A stretch of 17,360 nt of DNA. It comes from an uncultured Acinetobacter sp. Lineage in GTDB: Bacteria; Pseudomonadota; Gammaproteobacteria; Pseudomonadales; Moraxellaceae. The stretch lies in the NCBI RefSeq assembly GCF_943914805.1, contig NZ_CALUDM010000080.1:1-17360 (forward strand), given 5' to 3'. Below, one piece after another: positions 7,994-14,864 of the stretch (position 1 is its first letter; each line of letters opens with the position of its first letter). A program made the translations under genes and the position numbers. The notes beneath the pieces are model-generated. The model ran no database searches. It was not told where the DNA came from and worked only from the letters and a program-made list of their open reading frames with translations.

Positions 7994-9202
7994 TTAAATA
8001 CCCGCACCACCTGTGCCAAATGCTTCACTATGAATTTGTTCAGGTTTAATACCACGTGCAACCAGCGCTTGATGCTGTTGTTGCATAAATGGGATTGGGC
8101 CACATAAATAGTAATCGGCATTGGCTGGCAATAATGCTGCATCAACCGTTGCTAAGTCTAAACGTCCAGCGACATCATAATCTGTACCAATCACATCGCC
8201 TTCATGTGGGAATTCATAGGCTGTGAATGTGCTTAGACGTGGGAATTTAGTTTTTTGCTCTTGAATATGTTTTTTCATAGCATGTACTTGGCTACTGCGG
8301 CATGCATGAATGAAACTAACAGGTTGTGGCATATCTAATGTCACCAATTGATTCAACATTGCAATCATTGGAGTTAAGCCTACGCCACCACTGATGAAGA
8401 CATTGCGTTTGCTGCTATCAATAAGGTAGAAATTACCTGTTGGTGCAGATACTTCGATTTCAGCACCTTCAGCTAAGCTGTGTAAAGTACTTGAAACCCA
8501 ACCACCAGCTAAATCACCTTTTTCATCTTCACGTTTTACAGAAATACGTAAATAGTCAGCTTGAGGGCTTGTTGATAGCGTGTATTGACGTGGTTGTTTC
8601 AAACCTAATTCTTCGACGAATACACGAACTGAAATGTATTGGCCTGCTTCATATTTAGGTAATGCGCCACCATCAACAGGTGCAAGATAGAAAGATGTGA
8701 TCTCTTCACTTTCAACAACTTTTTTCGCAATTTTAAAGTTGCGCCAGCCTAACCAACTGCCTTGAGTTTGTTGATGTTGCTCATAAATTGCTTTTTCTGT
8801 GCTAATAAATAGATCAGCCAATTGACCATACGCTGCAGCCCATGCACTGATCAATGGATCTTCCATTGGTATGCTTAAGACTTCACTAATCGAATGTAAT
8901 AAGTTTTCACCGACAATGTTGTAATCAGGTGATTGGATATTCAAGCTGACATGTTTATGCGCAATAAGTTCAACAACAGGTAATAGTACTGAAGGATCTT
9001 CAATATTTTCAGCATATGCTAAAACAGCACCAGCCAAAGCCTGAGCTTGCGCACCACTACGTTGGTGCCCCATGTTAAAGGTTTCTTTTAAATCAGGATT
9101 GTTACTAAGCATACGGTTATAAAAATAACCTGTGAGTGCTACACCATTTTCACGAAGAACAGGAACAGTTGCTTTTACAAGGTCAATTTGCTGCGGAGTC
9201 AT
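7994..9202 (-). CDS. hmp: Flavohaemoprotein, nitric oxide dioxygenase Hmp
   Basis: Hmp oxidises NO to nitrate with O2 and NAD(P)H in the cytoplasm, through haem and FAD. The protein has 402 residues; the E. coli enzyme has 396. Domains in order: a globin domain (about 1-140) with B10 Tyr Y28 and proximal haem His H84 (AHKH); an FAD domain (about 152-260) with RQYTLS (205-210); and an NAD domain with GGVGLTPM (272-279) and CGPIPFM (367-373). The ATG at 9202 is preceded by GAGAG with a 7-nt spacer. The gene sits between nsrR (downstream) and a divergent ytfE, and an NsrR-type site lies 28-50 bp upstream of the start. This points to repression by NsrR and induction by NO. Confidence 0.97.
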   Translation of the reverse strand: MTPQQIDLVKATVPVLRENGVALTGYFYNRMLSNNPDLKETFNMGHQRSGAQAQALAGAVLAYAENIEDPSVLLPVVELIAHKHVSLNIQSPDYNIVGENLLHSISEVLSIPMEDPLISAWAAAYGQLADLFISTEKAIYEQHQQTQGSWLGWRNFKIAKKVVESEEITSFYLAPVDGGALPKYEAGQYISVRVFVEELGLKQPRQYTLSTSPQADYLRISVKREDEKGDLAGGWVSSTLHSLAEGAEIEVSAPTGNFYLIDSSKRNVFISGGVGLTPMIAMLNQLVTLDMPQPVSFIHACRSSQVHAMKKHIQEQKTKFPRLSTFTAYEFPHEGDVIGTDYDVAGRLDLATVDAALLPANADYYLCGPIPFMQQQHQALVARGIKPEQIHSEAFGTGGAGI

Positions 9203-9229
9203 TGTTGATCTCTCTTGGCTATCATTTAT

Positions 9230-9252
9230 AAGATGTATTTAAAATATACCTT
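9230..9252 (-). promoter_or_regulatory. NsrR operator in the hmp promoter
   Basis: The left half AAGATGTATTT (9230-9240) and right half AAATATACCTT (9242-9252) flank one base. This reproduces the 11-1-11 architecture of the E. coli NsrR consensus (halves AAGATGCATTT and AAATGCATCTT), with 10/11 and 8/11 matches by eye. On the minus strand a possible -35 TTGCAA (9269-9264) and a -10 TATATT (9248-9243) or TATTTT (9246-9241) place the operator over the -10. Binding there would block hmp transcription. Confidence 0.8.
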
Positions 9253-9414
9253 TAATATTGTATTTGCAATCTATTTTTAACATAAAACCATAAAAATTTT
9301 ATGAGATTATTTCGTGTGGTGTATTTCCTTAGGAAAAATAAGTATGAAATGTTTTTCTGAGAATGTATTGAAAATAAATTTAACAGGAAATTTTTACAAG
9401 TTCACTAAGCCAAA

Positions 9415-9448
9415 TGGGGGATTTTGCTCAGGTCGTTTGGGGGATTTT
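9415..9448 (+). repeat. Direct repeat TGGGGGATTTT, 23-bp period
   Basis: Two identical 11-bp copies lie at 9415-9425 and 9438-9448, about two helical turns apart. They are in an otherwise AT-rich intergenic region, 81 bp or more upstream of ytfE. The G5 runs stand out from their surroundings. This could be a tandem binding site for an activator or a regulator other than NsrR. Confidence 0.45.
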
Positions 9449-9528
9449 TTTGTCATTTAAATAGGTTTAGCTTAACTCTTATATACCTCAATTTAATTTA
9501 TCTTTGTAAATGAGTGGAGATTTAAGCC

Positions 9529-10185
9529 ATGGGTATGAACCAACAAAGTGTGGGTGAAATTGCGAGAAGCATCAATGGCGCAACAGCCGTATTTCATAAA
9601 TATAGGTTGGATTTTTGTTGTAATGGACATCTTACGTTGGAGGATGCTTGTGTAAAAAAGAACGTGGGGATTGAAGATGTGATGAATGACTTACAAGTAT
9701 TGATTAATCATCAAAAAGAACATGTAGATCGAGTCGAAGCGTTACAAACCCATGAACTTATTGAGCATATTGTGGCGCGTTATCATGAGGTTCATCGTCA
9801 TCAACTTCCTGAACTTATTCGCTTGGCTGAGCGTGTTGAAAAAGTGCATAAAGCTCATCCTGATTGTCCGATAGGATTGACCAATTTATTGATGAGTATG
9901 CAACAAGAGCTATTCAGTCATATGATGAAAGAGGAGCAAATTTTATTTCCGATGATTCGAGCGCATCAACCTCAAGCAGCACATCCGATCGAGATGATGC
10001 GATATGAGCATACCTTACATGGAGAAAGCTTAGAAGCGCTGGAGAAGTTGACTCACGATATAACACCACCAGCAGGTGCATGTAATACTTGGCAAGCACT
10101 ATATATCGGGCTGAATACTTTTAAGCAGGACTTGATGCAACATATTCACTTAGAAAATAATGAATTATTTATGCGAGTATCATAA
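9529..10185 (+). CDS. ytfE: Iron-sulfur cluster repair di-iron protein YtfE/Ric/ScdA
   Basis: This protein restores Fe-S clusters damaged by NO or oxidative stress using a haemerythrin-like di-iron centre. It has 218 residues, close to the E. coli protein (220). The N-terminal ScdA domain carries KYRLDFCCNG with C30 and C31. The haemerythrin-like domain keeps the expected ligands H86, H107, H131, E135, H161, H205 and E209, in the motifs RYHEVHRHQL, HMMKEEQILFPMI and HIHLENNELF. The ATG at 9529 has GGAG 9 nt upstream; ATG at 9535 is a possible alternative. It is divergent from hmp, and together with nsrR it forms an NO-stress cluster. I found no good NsrR site in front of it. Confidence 0.95.
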   Translation: MGMNQQSVGEIARSINGATAVFHKYRLDFCCNGHLTLEDACVKKNVGIEDVMNDLQVLINHQKEHVDRVEALQTHELIEHIVARYHEVHRHQLPELIRLAERVEKVHKAHPDCPIGLTNLLMSMQQELFSHMMKEEQILFPMIRAHQPQAAHPIEMMRYEHTLHGESLEALEKLTHDITPPAGACNTWQALYIGLNTFKQDLMQHIHLENNELFMRVS

Positions 10186-10226
10186 AAATATTTTAACTAA
10201 TTGTAGTTGCTTAGATGAAACAAGTG

Positions 10227-10264
10227 ATTCTGCTGAAAGTATCTGTCACTCTCAGCAGAATTTT
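10227..10264 (+). terminator. Hairpin between convergent ytfE and DUF853 ATPase
   Basis: A 10-bp perfect stem, ATTCTGCTGA (10227-10236) with TCAGCAGAAT (10252-10261), has a 15-nt loop and is followed by only three further T. It is a probable but weak plus-strand terminator for ytfE. No U-run is seen on the minus strand, although the DUF853 gene ends just to its right. Confidence 0.55.
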
Positions 10265-10278
10265 GGACGTTATACTAT

Positions 10279-11850
10279 TTAACGCTTTCCAAAGAGTGAG
10301 CCTAAAAGTCCTCGAACAATTTTTTGCCCTGTAGAACCACCTAAACTACGTGCGGCACTTTTAGCAAAAGTACCAATAACATCTTGAGTCATCTTGGCAC
10401 GTGCAGCAGCGGCTTTTTCTTCTTCTTTTTGTTGTGCTTTAGCGATACGTTCCTGTTCTTTGTTCAAGGCTTCTTGTTGTTTGGCTTGGAACTTGGCCAT
10501 TTCTTCAAGTTGTTTAGCCTGTTGCGCAGCAGCTTCGAATGCGATTTGCTGTTGGCTACTGTCTGAAACTTTACGTTGCAACATTTCATAAGCACTGTCA
10601 CGGTCAAGTTCTTTGTCGTATACACCTGCTACGATGCTTTGAGCCATTAAAGCTTTGCGTTCATCTAATGTAATTGGACTGAATGCAGAGTAGGGTGGCA
10701 TCACCATACAACGTTCAACCACTTGAGGCGTACCTTGCTCATCTAGGCAACTGATCAGTGCTTCACCGACAGCTAGTTCTGTAATGGCTTGATCAACTTT
10801 AAATTCAGGGTTAGCACGGAAGGTATCTGCTGCTGTTTTTACAGCTTTTTGGTCTTTCGGGGTAAATGCACGTAAGGCATGTTGTACACGATTACCCAAT
10901 TGTCCCAATACATCTTCGGGGATATCTAATGGACTTTGGCTGATAAAATAAATACCCACACCTTTAGAACGAATTAAACGAACAACTTGCTGAATTTTTT
11001 CTTGCAAAGCAGGGCTGGCATTATCAAATAATAAATGTGCTTCATCAAAGAAGAACACCAATTTAGGTTTTTCCATATCACCCACTTCAGGCAGCTTTTC
11101 AAACAGTTCTGAAAGCATCCAAAGGAGGAATGTCGCATACAATTTAGGTGTATTCATTAATTTATCGGCTGCCAATAAATTAATGTAACCATGTCCATTT
11201 GTATCCGTTTGGATAAAATCCATGATGTCTAAGCTTGGTTCGCCAAAGAAACGCTCACCGCCTTGATCGCCTAAAGCCAGTAAATTACGTTGAATAGCCC
11301 CTAAACTTGCAGGGGATAGATTGCCATATTCTGCTTTTAATTCGGAAGCATTCTCACTGACATAAGTCAGCATAGCTTTTAAGTCTTTAAAATCAATGAG
11401 CAATAAGCCTTGATCATCTGCAACACGGAATACTGCTGAAAGTACGCCTTCTTGCGTATCATTCAAATTGAGCATTTGCGCTAATAATAACGGCCCAATT
11501 TCAGAAATCGTGGTACGAATAGGATGTCCTTGTTCGCCAAATAAATCCCAGAAAATAGTGGGAGAGGCAGCAAAAGGAATGCTATCAATGCCTAAGCTTT
11601 TAATACGTTCATCAAACTTAGAGCTACTTGAGCCTGCTTTGGCAATACTGGATACATCGCCTTTAGCATCGGCTAAAAATACAGGAACACCAATACGTGA
11701 AAAACTCTCTGCAAGTACTTTGAGGGTAATGGTTTTCCCTGTTCCCGTTGCGCCTGCAATTAAACCGTGACGATTGGCAAATTGTGAGTGTAAGACGATA
11801 TCTTGTGTTGTATCAGAAGTTTTTTTTGCGATGACGATTGGTGTACCCAT
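10279..11850 (-). CDS. HerA-like helicase/ATPase, YjgR (DUF853) family
   Basis: This is a P-loop ATPase related to HerA/FtsK, orthologous in appearance to E. coli YjgR. The cellular role of the family is not established. The protein has 523 residues with the start used here. Walker A is GATGTGKT (33-40) and Walker B is LVFFFDE (264-270, D269/E270). A conserved block NRVQHALRAFTPKDQKAVKTAA lies near 320-341 (read as consecutive shorter motifs NRVQHALRAF and TPKDQKAVK). Residues about 430-488 are Gln/Lys/Glu/Ala-rich and likely a coiled coil, and the C-terminus is a Gly-rich amphipathic stretch. The ATG at 11850 has AGGA 6 nt upstream and aligns with YjgR; the upstream ATG at 11898 would add 16 residues of poor fit. 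Confidence 0.88.
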   Translation of the reverse strand: MGTPIVIAKKTSDTTQDIVLHSQFANRHGLIAGATGTGKTITLKVLAESFSRIGVPVFLADAKGDVSSIAKAGSSSSKFDERIKSLGIDSIPFAASPTIFWDLFGEQGHPIRTTISEIGPLLLAQMLNLNDTQEGVLSAVFRVADDQGLLLIDFKDLKAMLTYVSENASELKAEYGNLSPASLGAIQRNLLALGDQGGERFFGEPSLDIMDFIQTDTNGHGYINLLAADKLMNTPKLYATFLLWMLSELFEKLPEVGDMEKPKLVFFFDEAHLLFDNASPALQEKIQQVVRLIRSKGVGIYFISQSPLDIPEDVLGQLGNRVQHALRAFTPKDQKAVKTAADTFRANPEFKVDQAITELAVGEALISCLDEQGTPQVVERCMVMPPYSAFSPITLDERKALMAQSIVAGVYDKELDRDSAYEMLQRKVSDSSQQQIAFEAAAQQAKQLEEMAKFQAKQQEALNKEQERIAKAQQKEEEKAAAARAKMTQDVIGTFAKSAARSLGGSTGQKIVRGLLGSLFGKR

Positions 11851-12185
11851 TGTTATTCCTATAGCTTTAATTCGAGTGCTTTTGTTTGAGTCAAGCATAC
11901 TCAGTTTTTATATCATGGTTGTTATACAAAATTGCATGAAATGATGATGTTGTAAATCTGTTTTCATTGTGGAAATTTTTGGTTTGAATATGCAACTTAT
12001 ATAAAGATGTTAATTTAATTCGGTTAAACGCACTTTATTGAATGTGTATTCCTTCATCGCAATCATTCCAATATTAGAAATATATTAGACATCCAATTGG
12101 GAAGTTGCGATGAAGGTGTTACTAAACTATTTTAACGAACCATAACTTTAGCTATCTATATTAGTTTCGCTATAAGGCTTATCTA
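11851..12185. other. Intergenic region between metC and DUF853 gene
   Basis: This AT-rich gap of about 335 bp lies between two minus-strand genes and holds the long inverted repeat at 12051-12116. I see no convincing gene or terminator after metC. TTGACT on the minus strand (11894-11889) could be a -35 for the ATPase gene, but no good -10 follows. Confidence 0.5.
12051..12116. repeat. Long imperfect inverted repeat (hairpin)
   Basis: CCTTCATCGCAA (12051-12062) and TTGCGATGAAGG (12105-12116) are perfect 12-bp inverted copies. The pairing continues after a small internal loop with TTCCAAT (12066-12072) and ATTGGGA (12096-12102). The total is about 19 bp, with a 23-nt loop. No U-run follows on either strand, so it is not a standard terminator. 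It could be a small RNA, an mRNA stabiliser or a dispersed palindromic element. Confidence 0.55.
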
Positions 12186-13382
12186 TTAAATTGCTTTTAA
12201 TGCATTCTCAATGTCCTGAATAAGATCATCAGGATGTTCGAGTCCGATACAGAAACGCACCAATACGCCTTGTTTTAAGTGCGTTTGTTCTATGTGGCGC
12301 ATGTCCTTTATGTTGTATAGCATCGCTAAGCTGACTGGGCCACCCCAGCTAAAACCCAGTTTAAATAATTTCAAATGGTCGCAAAATTTACGAATTGCAG
12401 CCAAATCATATTCAGCTTTAAAAATGACACTGACTAAACCAGCACTTTGTTCTGTCTGGCAGGTTTGTTTCCAAAAATCGTGACTGATATTGTCAGGGTC
12501 AGCAGGGTGTAAAACCTGAGCAAAAGCTTCTTGGGTTTTGAGCCAGTTTAAAATTTTCAGCGCACTTTGTGATTGATGTTCATAACGAATTTGCATACTG
12601 GCTAAACTACGTTGTACTTGTGCAGCATCATCACCTGAAATAGCAATGCCTTGAATAGCGTGCATACGAAATAATTTTTGATGCAAAGCTTTATCTTGAG
12701 TGACTACAGAACCCATGAGCATATCGCCGCCGCCGCTTGGATATTTGGTCAAAGCATGCGCAGTCATATCTAGACTTAGATGTTCATGGCTAAAATCAAA
12801 AGCATTAAATGCAAGCCCTGCACCCCATGTATTGTCCAAAGCGGTCAGCATGTTATGAGCTTTGGCCTTCTTCACTAAATTGATTAAATCTGGGAATTCT
12901 AAAGTCACTGAACCTGCTGCTTCTAACCAAATCAGTTTTGCATGTTCAGAAGGTTGGAAGGATGTTGCATCAATCGGATTGTAAACTTTGACAATGATCC
13001 CGTAGCGTTTTTCAAGATTGCGCAGATGTTCTAGATTTGGACCATAAATATTGTCAGCAACCCAGACTTCATCGCCGTGGCTTAAAAAGCATGAATTCAC
13101 CAAATTAATTGCAGACAATCCGCTTGGTGTGAGTAAGCAATACTTTCCACCTTCAATCTGAGCAATATTGTCGCCTAAGGTATAGGTTGTCGGTGTGCCA
13201 TGCGTGCCATAACTATAGTCATAGTCGTCTGTCCAATGGCGATTAAATAGTGCATCGGTATTTTCGAAAATGATGGTGGATGCACGAAATAAGGGAGCTT
13301 GAACGGTATTTATATATTGAGGTGCTTTGCGAGGTGCATGAATTAACGCTGTTTGTGGTTTTAGTTTCACAAGAGTGCTCAA
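12186..13382 (-). CDS. metC: Cystathionine beta-lyase (PLP-dependent)
   Basis: The enzyme cleaves cystathionine to homocysteine, pyruvate and ammonia in methionine synthesis. The protein has 398 residues and the Cys/Met-metabolism PLP fold. Visible sites are Y58 in YGTHGTPT, D183 (ALDNTW, PLP-ring contact), the Schiff-base lysine K213 (ALTKYPSGGGD), a SWGGPVSL segment typical of beta-lyases (345-352), and R376 (VRFCIGLE) for the substrate carboxylate. The E. coli YGRRGT motif has Arg where this protein has T60. The start is TTG at 13382; no in-frame ATG lies upstream and the ribosome-binding site is weak. A GTG at codon 5 is an alternative. A related gamma-lyase or sulfhydrylase activity cannot be excluded. 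Confidence 0.87.
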   Translation of the reverse strand: MSTLVKLKPQTALIHAPRKAPQYINTVQAPLFRASTIIFENTDALFNRHWTDDYDYSYGTHGTPTTYTLGDNIAQIEGGKYCLLTPSGLSAINLVNSCFLSHGDEVWVADNIYGPNLEHLRNLEKRYGIIVKVYNPIDATSFQPSEHAKLIWLEAAGSVTLEFPDLINLVKKAKAHNMLTALDNTWGAGLAFNAFDFSHEHLSLDMTAHALTKYPSGGGDMLMGSVVTQDKALHQKLFRMHAIQGIAISGDDAAQVQRSLASMQIRYEHQSQSALKILNWLKTQEAFAQVLHPADPDNISHDFWKQTCQTEQSAGLVSVIFKAEYDLAAIRKFCDHLKLFKLGFSWGGPVSLAMLYNIKDMRHIEQTHLKQGVLVRFCIGLEHPDDLIQDIENALKAI

Positions 13383-13485
13383 AATAAGATGAATAAAGAG
13401 TTGTTACAAGCAAAACATAATCATTAGGTAGCGCAAAGCGATAATTTGTGAAAATTCATAACTAAAACTGATATTGGCTTCATTT

Positions 13486-13505
13486 TTGCATTTATACCTA
13501 TGCAA
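13486..13505. promoter_or_regulatory. Inverted repeat TTGCAT-N8-ATGCAA between metC and amidotransferase
   Basis: TTGCAT (13486-13491) and ATGCAA (13500-13505) are perfect inverted copies with an 8-nt spacer. They lie in the divergent gap, 46 bp before the amidotransferase start and about 100 bp before metC. The spacing suits a dimeric regulator. It is a candidate operator only. Confidence 0.35.
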
Positions 13506-13551
13506 TTTTTAGATTTTTAGCGAAACAGATACAACAAGAATAGGTGATAAG

Positions 13552-14277
13552 ATGAAAAAACTTAAAGTGCATTATTTTCAACATATTGCAGGTGAAGGTT
13601 TTGGAAGTTGTTTTGAACATTTAAAAGCAATGGATGCTGAAATTACTGCGACAGAATTTTTTGCTTTGCCGACGGATTCACAACTGGATATAGAAGCTTT
13701 ACCACATGTTAATGATGTGGATTTACTCATCATTATGGGTGGAGAAATGAGTGTTAATGATGAGGCGAATTACCCTTGGCTCAAAGTTGAAAAACGTTGG
13801 ATTAGACGTTATTTGGCACAAGAAAAACCTGCGATTGGTTTGTGTTTGGGCGGGCAATTGATTGCCAATGCTTTAGGTGCAAATGTAAGACGTAACCCTA
13901 TGCAGGAATTGGGGTGGACCTTGGTGAATAAAAGCAATCATGTTCCTGAGGAATATTTCCAACTCCCCCAAGAGGTGAATGTGATGCAGTGGCATAGTGA
14001 AACTTTTGATATTCCAAAAGGTGCGATTCGTTTAGCAGAAAATCAGGTCTGTCCGAACCAGCTTTATCAAATTGGTAAAAATGTACTCGGCTTTCAGTTT
14101 CATCCAGAAATTACACCACATAGCTTGAAAATATTTATAGAACATGAGGAGGACGATATGGTGTTTAGTGAATCGCATATCCAATCTTTAAACAAACTCA
14201 AGACTACGCAGAAGTCGGATTATTTGTGCGGAAATCAATTGTTAAACAGTGCAATAGACTATGTGCTGAGGGTCTAA
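13552..14277 (+). CDS. Class I glutamine amidotransferase-domain protein
   Basis: This is a stand-alone glutaminase domain like those annotated as GMP-synthase-like; it would release ammonia from glutamine, or act as a related gamma-glutamyl hydrolase. It has 241 residues. The triad is complete: nucleophile C98 in GLCLGGQL, and H184 and E186 in FQFHPEIT. The oxyanion-loop glycines are at 63-64 (MGGEMS). No synthetase domain is fused or adjacent, so the partner and substrate are unknown. The ATG at 13552 has AGGTGA 4 nt upstream. It is divergent from metC and is followed by the S10 operon, which has its own promoter. Confidence 0.88.
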   Translation: MKKLKVHYFQHIAGEGFGSCFEHLKAMDAEITATEFFALPTDSQLDIEALPHVNDVDLLIIMGGEMSVNDEANYPWLKVEKRWIRRYLAQEKPAIGLCLGGQLIANALGANVRRNPMQELGWTLVNKSNHVPEEYFQLPQEVNVMQWHSETFDIPKGAIRLAENQVCPNQLYQIGKNVLGFQFHPEITPHSLKIFIEHEEDDMVFSESHIQSLNKLKTTQKSDYLCGNQLLNSAIDYVLRV

Positions 14278-14280
14278 GTT

Positions 14281-14301
14281 GATGTTTAAAAGTTAAACAT
14301 C
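14281..14301 (+). terminator. AT-rich hairpin after the amidotransferase gene
   Basis: A 9-bp perfect stem, GATGTTTAA (14281-14289) with TTAAACATC (14293-14301), has an AAG loop and starts 4 nt after the stop codon. The following tract (TTGATTAAC) is a poor U-run, so termination here may be weak. Confidence 0.4.
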
Positions 14302-14349
14302 TTGATTAACAATAAATTATTTAAATATAGGGAAAAGGCTTAAATTTGT

Positions 14350-14378
14350 TTGCTTAACTGTTAAACAATCGTTATAAT
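14350..14378 (+). promoter_or_regulatory. S10 operon promoter
   Basis: A perfect -10 TATAAT (14373-14378) lies 17 nt after a partial -35 TTGCTT (14350-14355). Transcription should begin near 14385, giving a leader of about 168 nt before rpsJ. It is the best promoter match in the window, as expected for a ribosomal-protein operon. Confidence 0.8.
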
Positions 14379-14384
14379 GAGCGA

Positions 14385-14539
14385 CCCTTCGATATGAAGG
14401 GGATGGATGGCGAAGAAAGTCATCCAGATCGTTACAGTCATGGCATCGATCATGACCTTAGTGATTTTCACTGCCTTTGACACTTGCCTTATTTAGTGGG
14501 GTGAGATGCGTCAAGGGTGATTCTTTATATATTTGGCTT
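14385..14539 (+). promoter_or_regulatory. Structured S10 operon leader (putative L4 target)
   Basis: Four hairpins can be drawn by eye. H1 is CCCTTC/GAAGGG (14385-14401). H2 is TGGATGG/TCATCCA (14404-14426, with one G-U pair). H3 is GTCATG/CATGAC (14437-14456). H4 is a two-part stem, with CCTTTGAC (14474-14481) pairing GTCAAGGG (14510-14517) and an inner G-U-rich stem 14483-14491/14497-14505. A T-rich stretch follows H4 before the rpsJ ribosome-binding site. In E. coli the S10 leader is of similar length and is the target of L4 autoregulation. That L4 acts here is inference. Confidence 0.6.
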
Positions 14540-14552
14540 GGAGTTAACTGGT

Positions 14553-14864
14553 ATGTCTAACCAGAGAATTCGTATCCGTCTTAAGTCTTTTGATCACCGT
14601 TTAATTGATCAATCTTCTCAAGAGATCGTAGAAACAGCAAAACGTACTGGCGCACAAGTTTGTGGTCCTATTCCGATGCCTACTCGCATCGAACGTTTTA
14701 ACGTTTTGACATCACCACACGTAAACAAAGATGCGCGTGACCAATATGAAATCCGCACATACAAACGTTTGATCGATATCGTTCAACCTACAGACAAAAC
14801 TGTAGATGCATTGATGAAATTGGATCTTGCAGCTGGTGTTGATGTTCAGATCGCATTGGGTTAA
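14553..14864 (+). CDS. rpsJ: 30S ribosomal protein S10
   Basis: S10 belongs to the 30S head and, as NusE, joins NusB in transcription antitermination. The protein has 103 residues, the same as E. coli, and is nearly collinear with it: NQRIRIRLK at the start, then VETAKRTGAQV, SPHVNKDARDQYEIRT and LDLAAGVDVQI. The start at 14553 has GGAG 9 nt upstream and fits the family N-terminus. A GTG at 14517 would add 12 foreign residues that overlap the leader hairpin. It is the first gene of the S10 operon. Confidence 0.98.
   Translation: MSNQRIRIRLKSFDHRLIDQSSQEIVETAKRTGAQVCGPIPMPTRIERFNVLTSPHVNKDARDQYEIRTYKRLIDIVQPTDKTVDALMKLDLAAGVDVQIALG

Larger units (their letters stand above)
9203..9528. other. 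Divergent hmp/ytfE regulatory region
   Basis: This 326-bp AT-rich gap has no gene. From left to right it holds the NsrR-like operator (9230-9252) over the probable hmp promoter, a short perfect palindrome TTTCCT-T-AGGAAA (9324-9336), and two direct copies of TGGGGGATTTT (9415-9425 and 9438-9448). TTGTCA at 9450-9455 could be a -35 for ytfE, but I found no well-spaced -10; TATATA at 9480-9485 is the nearest candidate. Confidence 0.6.

Noticed and set aside
9450..9485. ytfE promoter from TTGTCA (-35) and TATATA (-10)
   Set aside because: The spacer is about 24 nt, too long for a normal sigma-70 promoter; no better pair was found.
7450..9528. nsrR-hmp-ytfE as a novel defence or signalling system
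   Set aside because: All three proteins belong to known NO-detoxification families; only the local regulatory layout is worth attention.
10384..10591. Plus-strand hydrophobic reading frames opposite the coiled-coil part of the ATPase gene
   Set aside because: They are antisense shadows of the Gln/Ala/Lys-rich coding sequence, with no family resemblance.
12110..12145. 11-codon reading frame (MKVLLNYFNEP) with a GGGAAG upstream
   Set aside because: It overlaps the right arm of the long hairpin, has no downstream gene on the same strand to act on, and is short enough to occur by chance.
13449..13458. TGAAAATTCA as a MetR-type site
   Set aside because: The spacing between the TGAA and TTCA arms is 2 nt instead of the 5 nt of the MetR consensus.
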